A stretch of DNA of 64,000 nt from Trichoderma breve (taxonomy: Eukaryota; Ascomycota; Sordariomycetes; Hypocreales; Hypocreaceae): the NCBI RefSeq assembly GCF_028502605.1, contig NC_079237.1, positions 3,038,001 to 3,102,000 of the forward strand. Reading direction: 5' to 3'. Below the pieces are notes generated by a model, which saw nothing but the letters and a program-made list of their open reading frames with translations, was not told where the DNA came from and did no database searches. Shown piece by piece: positions 23,712 to 36,382 of the stretch. Position numbers and translations under genes: made by a program. Numbering within the stretch: position 1 is the first letter of the stretch; each line of letters opens with the position of its first letter.

Positions 23712-26700
23712 CTTTTGGCGTGAGTGATGTTTGGTTGTTTTCAGTTCTGGAGATATTTCAGACAAAGCTGAAAGCGTCGAATGTGAAAAGCAGTGCAAGC
23801 CGTGGGTTTTATCTGCTTTTTTGCGTTCGCTGGTGTTTCCGAATCGGCGGGGTGGGCTTGAATCGCGGCTTTGCAGGGTGACGTGACTGGGTGCAAAGGG
23901 TAAGCTGATGGAGTGAACCAGCGGGCTAATGTTGTATGCACGGACGGGACAGGCAATGACTGTCTTGTGGTTGTATGTATGCTGTTTGTTATTTCTCGGA
24001 TGCTTTATTCCAGAATGAAAAATAAAGAATGAGAAATGAGTACGAGTAGTCAGAGAGAGTTTGGATGCAAGCGGTTTTAGTCGTCTAGAGCGGAGGGATG
24101 GGCCTTGTTTTAAGAAGTAGCAAAAGGAGGTGGGTTTAGTATCCTTAGAGGGTGTGGTTGACGACGTAGGGCCAAGATGGGGACGAGGGGGCGTGTGGAA
24201 AGCAAAAAAAGGTACTTGGGTGCTAAAGCAAAAAGAAAGGGTCTCCAGCAAGGCAACAAGGAGGATCCACGACAGGGAGGGTACGATCGACGATATGGTC
24301 GGAGTTGCGAGTGACAAGGGATCTCGGGCACGGAGCGGCGCAAGTCACAGGCGGCCGGTGCGGGTTCTGCGGGCGTGTGGATTCGGCATGTGTCCAGCGC
24401 CGTTTCAGTTTCTTGGACCAACTCACCCTTTTGCCTCTTTGTCGCATGCAGTCGTAAATGAGTGTCAATGTGACTTTCTGTTGCGAGCCATGGCTGCATA
24501 GGCGGCTGGTACGGTCTCGATATCGTCCGATGTGCTTGTGCTGTGCGATTCAAATGACATGGGCGGTTGGGTTGCTGTGTTGTGTTGTGTGCCCGTAATC
24601 ATTTGATATCCTACCAGCAGGCATCCAACCTTTTTTTTTTTTTTTTCCTTCCTCTGCTCGCCCGATCGCCGTCCCAACCAAGCAGGGCAACGCAACAACT
24701 TCCGTTACGAGAGCGCTGGGACGGTACGGTATGAAGATAAGGGGGTGCGTGGTTCAGCCTCTGGAATACGGGATATATGCACTTGAACCATGCAAAGCTA
24801 GAGAGGGCTTAGCAGAGCCAGGCCAGGGAGGGCGTGCGTATGCAACTGCAGCACAGCCAGCAAACAGGGCAGGGGTGTGCATTTGCGGTTATAGCAATAG
24901 CAATCCATAATGCATATGCAGGATACGAGTTCCTTATTCTGTTCTGCTTGGCTTGCGACGCCAGTCTTCAGGGCGCTGCTAAAAAGCTCCAAAGCCACTT
25001 TTCTGAGAGGGGCGTGCGTGGGCGCTGGAACCCGGCCTGTCTGGCATTTCAAGCGCTGGTCCACTATGAAGTTTTTTTTTTCTTCTCGTCCTTTGCCCGG
25101 GTAATTTACACGTATGAGTAAAGGACCAGGGAACCATCCGATATCTGGATGCCCAAAGTGCACGTTTTTTTCAATGTTGTGGATATGCGCGACTGTCATC
25201 GTATCGTCTTTTTTGCTGTTGGTGGACCTGACAGGGGACACAAAACGGCAACCTGGAGGGCCAAAGGAACTGAACCTTGACCACAGCTCTGCTGGCACCG
25301 TTCTTCGCCTCACTCGCTAAGCCCAAAAGCTAAGAAAGCTGTCAGCCGAGTGTGCCGTTGTTGGCCAGACAAAGAGCGGCAGGATTCTGGAGGAACAAGG
25401 CGTGCAACCCCGAGGGCCGGTCAAAGCTCCGACGAGCTTACTGTACTGGCAGAGATGCATCAAAGTTGTGTGTCTGGTGTGAGTCTTGGTATTCTGGCTG
25501 TTTAGGGAAGCTTTGTCCTCGGTTAAGCTTCTGTCTCGCAAACGCCTCCAGCCTTTAAGCCGCCCGGTCCGAGACCTGTCTGGGCTGCAATAAGCTGCGT
25601 CGTCCTGGAGGCTGTACACTCCAGTCAGGTGTGCGTGTGTGTGCGTGGACGGCTACGAATACTACAGGCTCATTCATGTCTGTTGACTGTTGATGCCAAA
25701 ATAAGAACACGGAAAACAAAACACGCAGCATGCGAGATGTGACGGTGGCCAGACCAACTAGGAATGCCAAGTGTCATGCAGAACCGCTCCGTGCTTGCGA
25801 CGCTCTCGCTCTAATTAGACGGACCAGTCGTGCATTTCATTCACGATGCGGAAACCGACTCAAATTGAAACGCTCCAACATGCGAAGATGACATGCCGGT
25901 GAAGCTCGCCATCCCTGTGGCTACAACGCAAAGCAAGCCAGGGACATCCTAGAGCAAAGCCTAAAAGCATGAAAAACAGAAACCAAAATACGGTGAATGG
26001 ATGTGATTCATCCAGCGTGCTCCGTGCTGAAGCTGAAGCTGCCCAACTCCACGGGCAAACAAGAATCAATCCATCCCATTTGCCGTCTTGAATGTTAATG
26101 CGCCGCGAAACGCCACCATAGTGGGATAGTGCCGCGTAGTCAAAACTGTAATGGAGAAGATTAATGCCCAAAGCCACGCGTTTTTTACTCTACACAATAC
26201 ACAAGACTCAGAGAAAAAGGGCCTCGGCCAACGGAGACTGGCAGGCTCCGCCAGAGAATAAGCCACCAGAGACATAGTATGATCCAGAGAGGTGCTCGGA
26301 CGGTGGATTTTGTCCATGGAATTTAGCTGGGCAGGACTTGGACCCGTCCACAGGGAGGCTGACGCGCAGCAGTTCTCAGCATCTCGGGTCGAACAGCCGT
26401 CCGATGGGCCGGAGTTTGTCTTCTCAGCAGATTCCATCGCCAATCATCCATCACGGTGTTGCCACTCCCAACTTTGTTGACAGACCCTTGCAAACATTGG
26501 GCAGAGATGTACGAGTATTCCTCATCCGCAAATCCACATCCCACATCGGCTATCGGAAAACCCACGCGAGAAGAGATTTTGTGCATATGGAAACACGAAA
26601 AACGCCCAACGGCAAAGGGGGCAGGCGAAGAAAAAAGTTCCAGAAGGTCAGAGATAAATGAAAGGGCCTGATGGAATGGATATCCTCATCAAGATGAGGC

Positions 26701-28838
26701 AGCGAATCGGTGGCTTCGGGCTCCGTTTTGTGGTTCCCAGCTGAAAGAGGTGCGCTGTTTCGAGCAATTCCTCGAAATCTGGGCAAATGGGAAAATTGGA
26801 ACTCAAAGCCCGCGTGTTTCAGATTTCCGCGATGGCGCTAGGCTTGGAACTGTCATCCATTGATCCATTCTGCTTCTTGTGAATAATATCGGCCTACGGG
26901 GGCTGGAGTCATACGAAAAAGCTCGGATTGATGCATGGATGCTTGGGGGTCAGAAGCATTGAACTGTATTTCCTGCCCAGGTGGATTTTTAGTGCATGCC
27001 AACTCGCTGTGCGACAACAGGTTACAGCGTGTCTCAGTCAGTTGCACTGACACAAACAGAATTTGATGCAGTGCCTAATACGGAGAAAGACAGCAGCAAG
27101 ACAGATGACTCATCTCCAACATAACACATCCCCGCAAGGCGTCTGAATCATCGAAGCCGCGCTGACTGGCTGCAATCCCATCCCATGCTTGCATTCTGGT
27201 GCAGGCTTACGCACATATGACCGACTATGCTGCACAGTACTGTATTGATTGTATTGACTTGTAGGCATTAGCACCATGGAGAGCGTCCGAGACAAGACAC
27301 CGGCTACTGGTTACATCTTCGGAAACTCCCCTGGATCAGCATCAGGCAAACAAGGCAAAGCAGGGAAACGAACGAAACGGTGAGTGAGCCGATGCAAGGA
27401 ATGAACCATTATGGCCCAATCGCCCAATCCGCTTGCCCGTCGACGATGCAGGAAGCGTCGGTTCCACGTCACCATGATTGCGTCCTGGGTGGTTTCTGCC
27501 ACAGTACCTGCAGACACGGGGGGACCCATCATCAGCGAGCCATGGTTCCTTTGACGGACTCCTCCTCTCGTCTTTTTAGCCAGCCAGTGAAAAAGGGAGA
27601 AACTTGTCTCTCGCGAGAACTCATCAGTCAGCATCGTTCTTCTTGCTCGCTCTCCTCTCGCGGTTAGCGCCATCGGCCGCTCCTTGATTGCCCTGCAAAT
27701 CTCCGATCCCCAGCCCCTTGGCAGAGGTTCCCAGTTTCCAGCTCAAAGCCTGTTTTTTTGCCCTTGCTCGCAGCAGGATGAGAGGCCGTCACGCTGAGTG
27801 AGAGCGCCGTTCCAAGAAATTGATTGATTAGGGCGGGTCTTGTCTCCTTATCTCGGTTTGTTACGTTGAATCGAACTTCTTTGTTCCGTCCATGGAGGCT
27901 TCGGCCACAGCTTCTCCGCTCCCCCTTTCAACAACCCCCTTCACCATGTCCAGTTTTCATCTAACAAACGGTTTCACCCTGGACACAACCTTCCGTTTCC
28001 TGGCAGGCCGTCGTACGACGTGGCTGGTCGGCCTGGCTGATGCGACCGTTTGACTCGTCAGTTTTCATTTATCCAAGGCAGCCTCTCGGTCATCCTTTGC
28101 AGCTCAGTCTCAAGCCACTATGCGTGCCGTGACCAATCCGCCAAGTCATGCTCATGCTCATGACACTGCCCTCACCTCGGCTGCAGTCATTCTCCTCTAG
28201 CTATGTCTCACCCGTCGTAATCAGAAAATGGCTGCTGCCTTGTCACGTCTGGCAGCGCACCACAAACTCAAGTGTCACCGCCAAATCAAATCAAAAGCTC
28301 AATCTAACTGCCTTATGGGACTTATTGGTCCCTGATACTGATACACCGTGGCCCGTTCCACCAAAAATCAGCTGCACAGTGCCGTCGCTCTCCCTTGAGC
28401 ATCTCCGCACTGATCGTCGATTTCCAGTTACCGGGAGAAAGGTAGCTTGTGGGGCTTGTTTCGACTTTCTCGTGCTTGTGTTTCCAGACAGAACAGGACC
28501 CAGTCTTTGATGATTCTACAAGAACGTCAAACACGTCTGAGAAGACGTAAGAGATGCGTTGCTGTTGTGCAAGCTCCTCTCTTAATGCCTCATGGGGACA
28601 TGTCAGGCAAGCCTCTGTGTGTATTGTGTAGCCTTGGGGCTGCAAGCTAATCTTTCTGGCTTGTCTGTGCTTCGATCCCGCGATTGTCTCAGATGATACG
28701 CCGTAAGTAGTGCTGCAGGTCGAAAGCTAATTAGCAGGACGACAGCTGTCTCGCCTCTCGCCTCTCGCCATTAGTCGTCCCGTCTAGATATCGAGGTGGG
28801 GGATTCAGCAGCTGTCGATCAGAGCCAGCTGCCTTTCT

Positions 28839-28871
28839 CGATCACCTACCGATCACCTACCGATCACCTAC
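28839..28871 (+). repeat. Three exact tandem copies of an 11-bp unit
   Basis: CGATCACCTAC is repeated three times without mismatch. The nearby 28751-28770 stretch also repeats CTCGCCT. They could be binding sites or replication slippage products. Confidence 0.85.
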
Positions 28872-31800
28872 CATACTCTCGATGTGCAAATAGGCTTTCA
28901 GCCTATCACCAGGTCGCAATGCTTGCTCACGCAAAACAAGCCGCCCCTCTCTAGCTTTCACGCCTCGCCACTTTCAATCGCACCGATCGCAAGCGCCGTA
29001 CGTTGGAATCTGGCTGGTAGGCTGCACATCGAGGGACATCGACGGACATCGTGGGTGCTAAATTGTGCGTGCAAAATGTAACCTTTAGCCCTGCAATCTC
29101 TTTGGGCCAGAACCTTTCAATCCAATGGCCCTGCAGATGCAGACATGTTGGACCGTCGATGCGACTCGATGCTTGGCCTTGTGATCAGATTGAAAAAAAC
29201 ACGGCGAGTCGTCATCCCATTGTGCACCTTTAGCTGCATATTGCCGGAACAATTTCCCTCCAGAGCACAATGTTGTTGACTCCGATGGGGGGGTCTGTCA
29301 AACCTCAAACCCACAGTCGAAGCCGTCTTTCCGGTCGGCTTCGGCTGGCCTCCGATATCGAAGCTTGCGTGGGTAGCAAACCAAACCAAACCAAACCACC
29401 AGAGAGTTCTGTCGGCCGCTGTCAGCTACCAAGCCATCGCCACCGCCTGTGCCTGTGCATGCCATCCCCACGATCAATGCTACTTCGTACCATCGGCCGG
29501 CGATTTGAGGGCTAGGCCCCGACTCTTTGCTCTTGTTGGCTGGCTGCTAATAGTCACTGGAGGGCCCGGCCAAGCCGCGGAGACGAGGCTCCAGGTCTAG
29601 ACTTGCCCAGGCCTTTCTCTCACTTGCACCATACCGCCCCTCGCAATCATTTGCCATGAAACGCAGATGCAATATTCCACTTTCGCATACAGCCAGCCCG
29701 TCGTATTTCACAGGCCACCAATTTTGAATTGCCTTTCAGCCCGGCCGCCGCCAATCGATGTCCGTGCTGATGCTGCTGCGACCGGCTGCAGCCCACGCAC
29801 AACGTTTCTGCGCGTAGGGTCGAGACCGACAGGGCAGCACCCAAAAAAAGCCACCCCTAAGCACGCTTACTCCCTTGGCCGTCGACTATTGAGAGCCATC
29901 CCGCGCTATCAAGCCTGCATCAAGGGACTTGCAATCAAAGCCATCACGAGGAGACCCGACGATTCGAGACTCGATGCACTGCCGACTCGCGACGACCGTT
30001 GAACCACCCTACCCCCCTGGTCATAGAGCCCGTAGTCTCAACGGTCGTGGCAGTTCTAGGCCAGACGGGCTGGAGTTGTCAGGCGATGTGATACCGCTTT
30101 CCCGCGCTCTATTGAGGATCCGAAACGTCGTAGCTCTCGAATTCGTTACGTGCCAATAGTCCAAAAGCCGCCGCCATTGGCTTGTGCCGGCGCTTCCTAA
30201 CCCTAGAAGGCCGGAAAGAAACTTTCGCCAACCTTCTAGCCCCAAATGCTTATTTCCGTTGGTCAGAGTAAAAAGAAAGAAAAAAGGTCGAGAACCACGC
30301 TCTGCTGGGACGGGCGTCTTGGTCCGACGGCACGGCACACACACTCCCACGCCCGTTTATTCAGATATGCGATATGGGCTTACTTGGGCGAGGGTATCGT
30401 GGAGCTGACTATCGTACTAATAATAATGATGGCGGTTGTTTTACAGTATTTGATTTGAAGTTGATTGACATTAACCTTTACAGCTAAGCAATTGAATTCC
30501 AACTAGGGCTTGGCCAGCCGCGCAACCAGCCGCACAACCAGGGGAGGCTCAGCAGCAAGTAGGAATACGCTTCCCGTTTGAAGCATACATCTACACAAAA
30601 AACACCATTCCTCAAGACTTAACGGGTGTTTGGATACGCCCTAACTCTCTGAAGCGGCACACTTTCGGTGTAGGTTTTTCCTCCGAAGCGCCTTTCGGGT
30701 CGGTTCACACGGAGCGTCATCAGACGATCGACGTGCGGGAAGAAACAAAGCTCGCAACTCTTTCTTTGTGGTTGCATGAAGATGCGCAACACGCCCTACG
30801 GCTCGCCCGGGAGCTGCTGTGCACGCTTCGAACGGCCCGAGAGTCCCCGCCAAGCAGCTGACCTGTGCCTTGCCCGGCTATATGCGAATTGATCCTACGA
30901 CTGTTCTTTTTTGGTTTGTTTTCGTGATATGTGATTTTTTTTTTTTTTTTTTTTTTCACGGTTTTTTTGTTGAGTGCAAGCTGCCAGGCTGTTTGACCCT
31001 GCAGTTCAAGCCGGAACGGCAGAAAGGAATAAAGAGTCCCAAAGTGGCGGTATCATATCGCGGCAGTGTAAGCAGTAGAGCATGGGAAACCCGTCAGCTT
31101 TCATAAGGCGGCCACTAAGAACGGCTTTTCTCTTTTGGAGCCCTCCCTCACCCCGGGTACGCTCTTCGCTTGCAGGCGGTAAGATGGCAGAGTTTCAGCT
31201 AGCTTCGCGAACCCGGCCGGCCCTTTGGGGGGGATCTTTGAGCCATTCGTCCCAGGCGCCAGGGTTTATCGTACCCGAGGTATTGGTTTTTTTGTTGGAT
31301 TGACCACGTCTTCAATGTTTTTGATAAGAGTGACTCATTCGGGATATGAACTGCTTCTTGGCTGCAGGGTCCCGGAGCGAGCGAACTTGGCGGGCTGTGA
31401 AGCGTGCAGATAGATGTGGGGTTTTTGCCACTCGTTTGTTTTCTTCTGCGTGCCCGTGATTGATAGCTTTTTTGCTTAGAAGGTTTCACGGTGGCTTTTT
31501 GATGAATCCGGAATCCGGGAGGGCGTGTGTTTGTGATGTGACCCGGGCTGAGTAAACGCTGGCTGAATCGTAAAAAAAAACAGTAATACTTACATATCCA
31601 TCTTGGCCTACGATGAGTTGAGCCGTGGTTTCCATTCCTGCGCTGACTGAACAAACTCGGTGACCGAGAGGAAGCACAACAAAACTCCAACTCCAACGAT
31701 GAAAGAATGTTAATTGAAGCTACTGCATGATAATCGACCGTAGTATATCATAAAACACCCTTTTAGTTTCCTGCACATCTCATGCCCAAAGAAGGACAGT

Positions 31801-32590
31801 TAAGAGAGATATGTCGTCGGGCTTATGCAGGGACCTTGCGTTCCCGGCCGCGGGTTTAGAGTTTTTGACGTCTTACCGGGGTGCTTTGACGGGAGGTGCT
31901 TTAGCTTCCCACGTTGTCTTGGTGTGGGTTCTTTATCTTGATTGACTTTTTGGGTAGTGTGTTTTTTGGTCTTTGGGTGTTTAGTTGGGAGGGGTTTGAG
32001 TTGGAGTTGGTTGGTTTGTCTCGCGTAGGTGTTTCTTTATGTAAGAGATTGATTGTGTTCTTGGGTGGCTACACGTGAAAGTTGATTTGGATGGGAGTAG
32101 AATTGACGAGGTTTGATTGAATTGGTTGTTTCATGGACTGTGAGTTTTATAAGTTTTTTGTTTTGATTGAAGGTTGCTGGTTTGTGGTTTTGATGAGCTT
32201 TGAGGTTAAAAGGATCTGTTAATCTGGCGTTATTCAAGGAGGGAACTCAAGCCGGGAATATACCCAAGTGATGGATTCTTGGAAACACTACTCATGACCA
32301 AGAAGTCTTTTACAAGAAAAGTATTTCTAGATGATATATTGGCGCTTTGAGTAAAGTGAAGCGTTTCTTTGTTGAGAAGACAAGGCACTCTTCTCATACG
32401 TTTGGCAGAGTCATTGCTTCTACACTATCAGTCTACATGCCACCAACACCTCCATTGAACAGTTATAAACCATTTTTCTCTTTAATATTCTTCGTTGACA
32501 AACTTGAAAATACTATTGTCAAACTGTACAGTCCATTAAGACCATCTCATGCATCTCTTACGGGTGACATATCTTGGTGGCTAGCATACC

Positions 32591-33060
32591 CTATATCAAG
32601 GTTAACTCATTTGAGCTTGAAGCACGCGCGGTTCTCTTCCACGTCAATTTTGGTAAGCTCGATTGCTTTAATCTTGGCATAGGATCACCTGTATCTATGG
32701 GATGTCTGATGTGGCTGTATAGTATCGAATGATAATTTCTACGATCTCGTGTTTTTCGTTCTGACACACCGTCTGTCTGTGCATGGTAACTCGTGCTCGC
32801 CACTGACTTCGTCCTAAGCGCAGTAAACGGATGCGTCTAGAATTTCGACATGAACTTACTGTCTCTGTCGCTGATGATCACTTTTGGAATTTCTCAGTCT
32901 GTTCCGTCTGTGTTGATGTCGCGGATTTTCTTGACTACTATGGCTGCGATGACGCTCATAGCCGGCAGGATGTGAATCCTACCCGTTCGCTCCGACCTCT
33001 CAACCACTTCCTTCATCTTGACGGAGACGTCCGTGTACCCCCCCCCTGCTGGCTCTATTA
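32591..33060 (-). pseudogene. Degraded Ty3/gypsy retrotransposon integrase fragment
   Basis: Read on the minus strand, the segment around 32900-32740 gives IPKVIISDRDSKF, then an in-frame stop, then TSYHAQTDGVSER. These match the conserved integrase core of Ty3/gypsy pol (IISDRD...FW...LGTK...YHPQTDGQSER). Upstream, GRIHILPAMS also resembles the preceding integrase segment. The tryptophan expected after SKF is TAG, and the WG expected before IPK reads as TGA GAA. Both are G-to-A changes as expected from RIP on the opposite strand. No LTRs, reverse transcriptase or intact frame are seen, so this is a dead fragment. Confidence 0.75.
32616..32648 (+). repeat. 33-nt direct repeat, copy 1
   Basis: Identical over 33 nt to 33106-33138, 490 bp away. 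A 16-nt motif CCCTATATCAAGGTTA is also duplicated (32589-32604 and 33190-33205) but lies on opposite sides of the 33-nt repeat in the two places. The two copies flank the integrase relic. Read on the minus strand both contain IDVEENRACFK. Confidence 0.9.
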
Positions 33061-33105
33061 CTTGGCTTTGATTGCGCTGGTCGTCATGCATTTCTCCACG
33101 CATGC

Positions 33106-33138
33106 CTTGAAGCACGCGCGGTTCTCTTCCACGTCAAT
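33106..33138 (+). repeat. 33-nt direct repeat, copy 2
   Basis: Second copy of the 33-nt repeat. On the minus strand it lies inside an exon-like frame (about 33188-33058). That frame is preceded by a good splice acceptor (CTAACCTTGATATAG) and ends with a Cys-rich tail ACFKACVEKC and a stop. The frame is too short to call a gene. Confidence 0.85.
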
Positions 33139-34047
33139 CTCGCTGAGCTCGAATGCTGCCTCCACCAGCTTCTCGCAATAGGCTCGTTCCCCTATATCAA
33201 GGTTAGCCCCCGATCACCCGTGCTATATACCACTGTGTATATTAAAAGTTAATATTTCATCTTTGAGTTGGGTAAATTGATCTGTTTGCCATTTATCGAA
33301 TCATTATACCCCGCGAGGTGGTTGTTTGTGGAATACATCTCGTGCATTCTAACTCAGCAGCGTATAAAATAAATCGTACCTCGAAATGAGTCAACACTCA
33401 AACACTCGTTTAAAAACAGTTTTTAATCATATCTCTATATCACAATGAATAGAAACAGCCATGCGGAGATGAATAAAACATTTCTGCATCTGGGATCCCA
33501 TTAATCTCACCTCACCGAGAAGCACGATACACGTAAAAAATAACCGACATACAGCCAACGAAGCCAAGATCTCATAATGGTCTGGAAAGCTAGCTAATAA
33601 GCGATTCAAGTATCACCTGAATTATAAACAAGGCATTGATTGCTTTGAGCATAGAGCAGCCGTCGCAACACGTTCATATTACTCGAGCACCCAATATGCC
33701 ACCTGGAGAGGTAGCTTCATGATGTTACTTTACCGAATGCCTGAGCTCATCTACTTGGTATAACTACGCACGCATTTAATCCACAAGCCTTTAAAATAGC
33801 AGTGTATAGCCGGATGGTTATGTATATAACAAGCTCCGGTGTCCCGGGGACATGGCAAGCACAAGACACATGGTGAATATTAGGCACAACTCTCATCTCT
33901 GTCAATAACCATTACCGCATTGCATTACTTTCATAACACGTGAGTCTTCAAACTACAAAAAAAAAGTGGTATCTCATAACTCGAACCATCCATCTATCAC
34001 ATCCCCTTCTGTTACACCCCGCCACGAAAAGATTTAACGTCTAGTGA

Positions 34048-36382
34048 TTAAACCTTTCCGCTATCCGCCATCTCCTCATTCTCATAGTGATAAAGTTCAG
34101 GGCAGGGGCCATTCTTCTGGAAGAGCACATATCTCTTGATCCACCACGGCAGCACCTCGGTGAGCTGATATTGTGCGTGGCGGCGATCCGAAACACTAAA
34201 GACGTAGTCGAGCTCCTCGAGCGTCTTCTGCTTCGTCTCGGGGACAAAGAGGAAGATGAGAGCTAGAGCAACCAGGTTGAGGCCGGCATAGAAGCTAAAA
34301 GCTCCGGTGGCGGTCATGGCGGTCAACATTCGTGGGAAGGTAAGAGAAAGGACAGAGGCCCAGAAGTTGTTGGTGGCGACGGCCCAAGACATGCCAATCT
34401 CACGATGGGACAGAGGGAAAACTTCCGCAGAGTACATGAATGGGACGGGACCCTCTCCTGTTAACCCAAGAAGTAAGTATATAAATCTCGGAAAGTTATT
34501 AGCTGACTGAAAGAAGCGTACCTGGTGAGTAGAAAGCGGCAAAGAGGTAAACAAAGGTGGCGACACTCGCAATTCTGGGAGTGCTGTTGACAATGTCAGG
34601 CTGGATGAGGTAGCAGAGACCGGCAGCTGTGTGAACGGTTAGCTAAAGGCTGCTGCACTTGATGGAACACGCTACATACTAAGAAGAGTCCAGAACATGT
34701 TGGGAAAGGTAAAGAGCAAAAGGGCTCGTCGACCAAAGGTGTCAATGGTCCAGACGGCAGGCCAAGCAAACAAAAAGTTGATCAAGCCAAAGCCGAAACT
34801 GGCCCACAAAGCAGTGTAGTCGGAAATACCGCTCTGCTTGAAGATGGTGCTCGAGTAGAAAGAGATGATGTTGATACCGCACATTTGCTGGGCAATCATG
34901 ACAATACCAGAGGCCCAGGTTGCGCGCCTGATGCGAGGAATGGTGAAGAGCTCAATAAAGCGGGTGAACATGTTGTTGGTCACCTTGAGACCGGCTTGTT
35001 CTACGAGAAGCACCTCTTGATCCAAAAGGCACTGGATGTAATAGAGATCCCTGGCGGCCTGGATGGGGGTGTTTCGAAGTCTCAGGAGCGATTTCCAGGC
35101 CTTCTCGTGCTTTCCCTTCTTCATATACCATCGAGGACTTTCGGGGCAAAAGTATGTACCAATGACCAAGGGGACGGCGGGAATGAAGGCAGAACCAAGC
35201 TGAAGGCGCCAGGCAATATCGCCGACTTTACCAACAGCCAAGTTGGCGCATGTTCCCAAGAAGATACCAAATGCCGTCCACACTTGCCAAGACATGACAA
35301 GACCACCTCGAATAGCAGGGGGTGCATTCTCAGCTGAGAAGACGGGGACTGTCACTTCTTTCAAACCCATACCAATACCGAGGAGCATACTAGCGATGGA
35401 GATGTGAGCAACTGGCCAAGAATAATAAGCCGACGTCTTTTTACATACCGACAAGCCGCAAGCTGTCCCCAAGTTTGGGAGACGGCCATACCAAAGGGAG
35501 CGAGGAGAGAGAAGATGGCGCCAATGAAAATGGTACCTCGACGGCCGATCCAATCGTTTAGGGGGTCGGAAATCCATCCGGCGCTAGAGAGTCATTAACA
35601 ATCTACCCGTTAACAAGCCATCATGGTCAACGTACAATAAGCAAATTGTGATGTAAGGTAACGAGTTGACGAAGCCGATGATCCAGCTGTTCTTTGCGCA
35701 ATCGCCAGCGTTGGCATCGGGGCCACAAGATGAGCCAGCATTGTCGGGAATGCCGAGAGCAGTGGGAAAAGACAAGTTGGCACCGTTTGAGCCAGTCTAT
35801 GAAGAAAGTTAGGGAGTGAATAAAAGAAAAGTAGCATCACTCGAGCGGTTGTTGGCGACTAACCTGATCCCAACCTTGGATGGCAGCAGCAATGGAGCTG
35901 AGGCCAATGGTATAGTAGAGAGCCCATGGGTGCTTCCATCGATGTGTTACCTCCTCTCTCAAAGCTTGCTTCTCATCCTCTTCAAGGTCCAGGCTCTCAA
36001 AGCCGGCAGGGTTCTGTGCTACGAGGGCACCCTTCTCAAGAAGAGGGAGGATGTCGTCAGGCAGGCCCTTGGTCCTCTGGAACTCTCTAACATTGGCGAA
36101 GAGAGTGTCTCGAGGAATTCCCTTGAGGGGGTTACGGATTTCACCCTCGAGGTTGTCGGTCAGAGCGGCCAGTCGCTTGCCCGTCTCTCCAGGAGAGTAG
36201 TCGCGGCCCCTATGACAGAAGCGGCGTGTTAGTCAACCCCAACCACAGTGAACAAGAAGACACATGACACAATGCATGTCTGGCACAAAGGCCAAGTGAA
36301 GCTGCAGATTGACTTACATCTTCTCATTGTGCTCCGGATAAGGCACCTCCGTCTCCGCGGCAATCTTGTCGTTTGCCGCCAT
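34048..36382 (-). CDS. MFS sugar/polyol (myo-inositol-type) transporter
   Basis: Seven exons (36382-36318, 36209-35864, 35796-35636, 35583-35449, 35389-34680, 34626-34522, 34457-34048) encode 643 residues. It is a plasma-membrane sugar-porter MFS protein that would import a sugar or polyol, probably with protons. A soluble N-terminal tail of about 130 residues precedes the first membrane span. Family motifs are in order: DWIGRRG in loop 2-3, [12 protein letters not shown] before the central loop, QQMCGIN in the span 7 region, [21 protein letters not shown] and [12 protein letters not shown] after span 12. The [17 protein letters not shown] version and long N-tail resemble fungal myo-inositol/polyol transporters more than hexose transporters, but the substrate is inferred. 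All six introns (52-108 nt) keep frame. The 3' end is intact, with a polar cytosolic tail. Confidence 0.93.

Larger units (their letters stand above)
23712..34047. other. 10.3-kb gene-poor region with decayed transposon DNA at right end
   Basis: No intact gene is supportable. The left part (to about 31.5 kb) is of mixed composition with pyrimidine-rich patches and homopolymer runs (T near 24631 and 30936). The right part (about 31.9-34.0 kb) is AT-rich and contains a Ty3/gypsy integrase relic and a duplicated 33-nt segment. The left edge contains the promoter and 5' UTR of the 84-residue CxxC protein. Confidence 0.5.

Noticed and set aside
23712..24317. Frame upstream of the 84-residue CxxC protein, in the same frame
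   Set aside because: Reads as Ser/Pro/His-rich UTR-type sequence with no motif. The internal ATG has better context.
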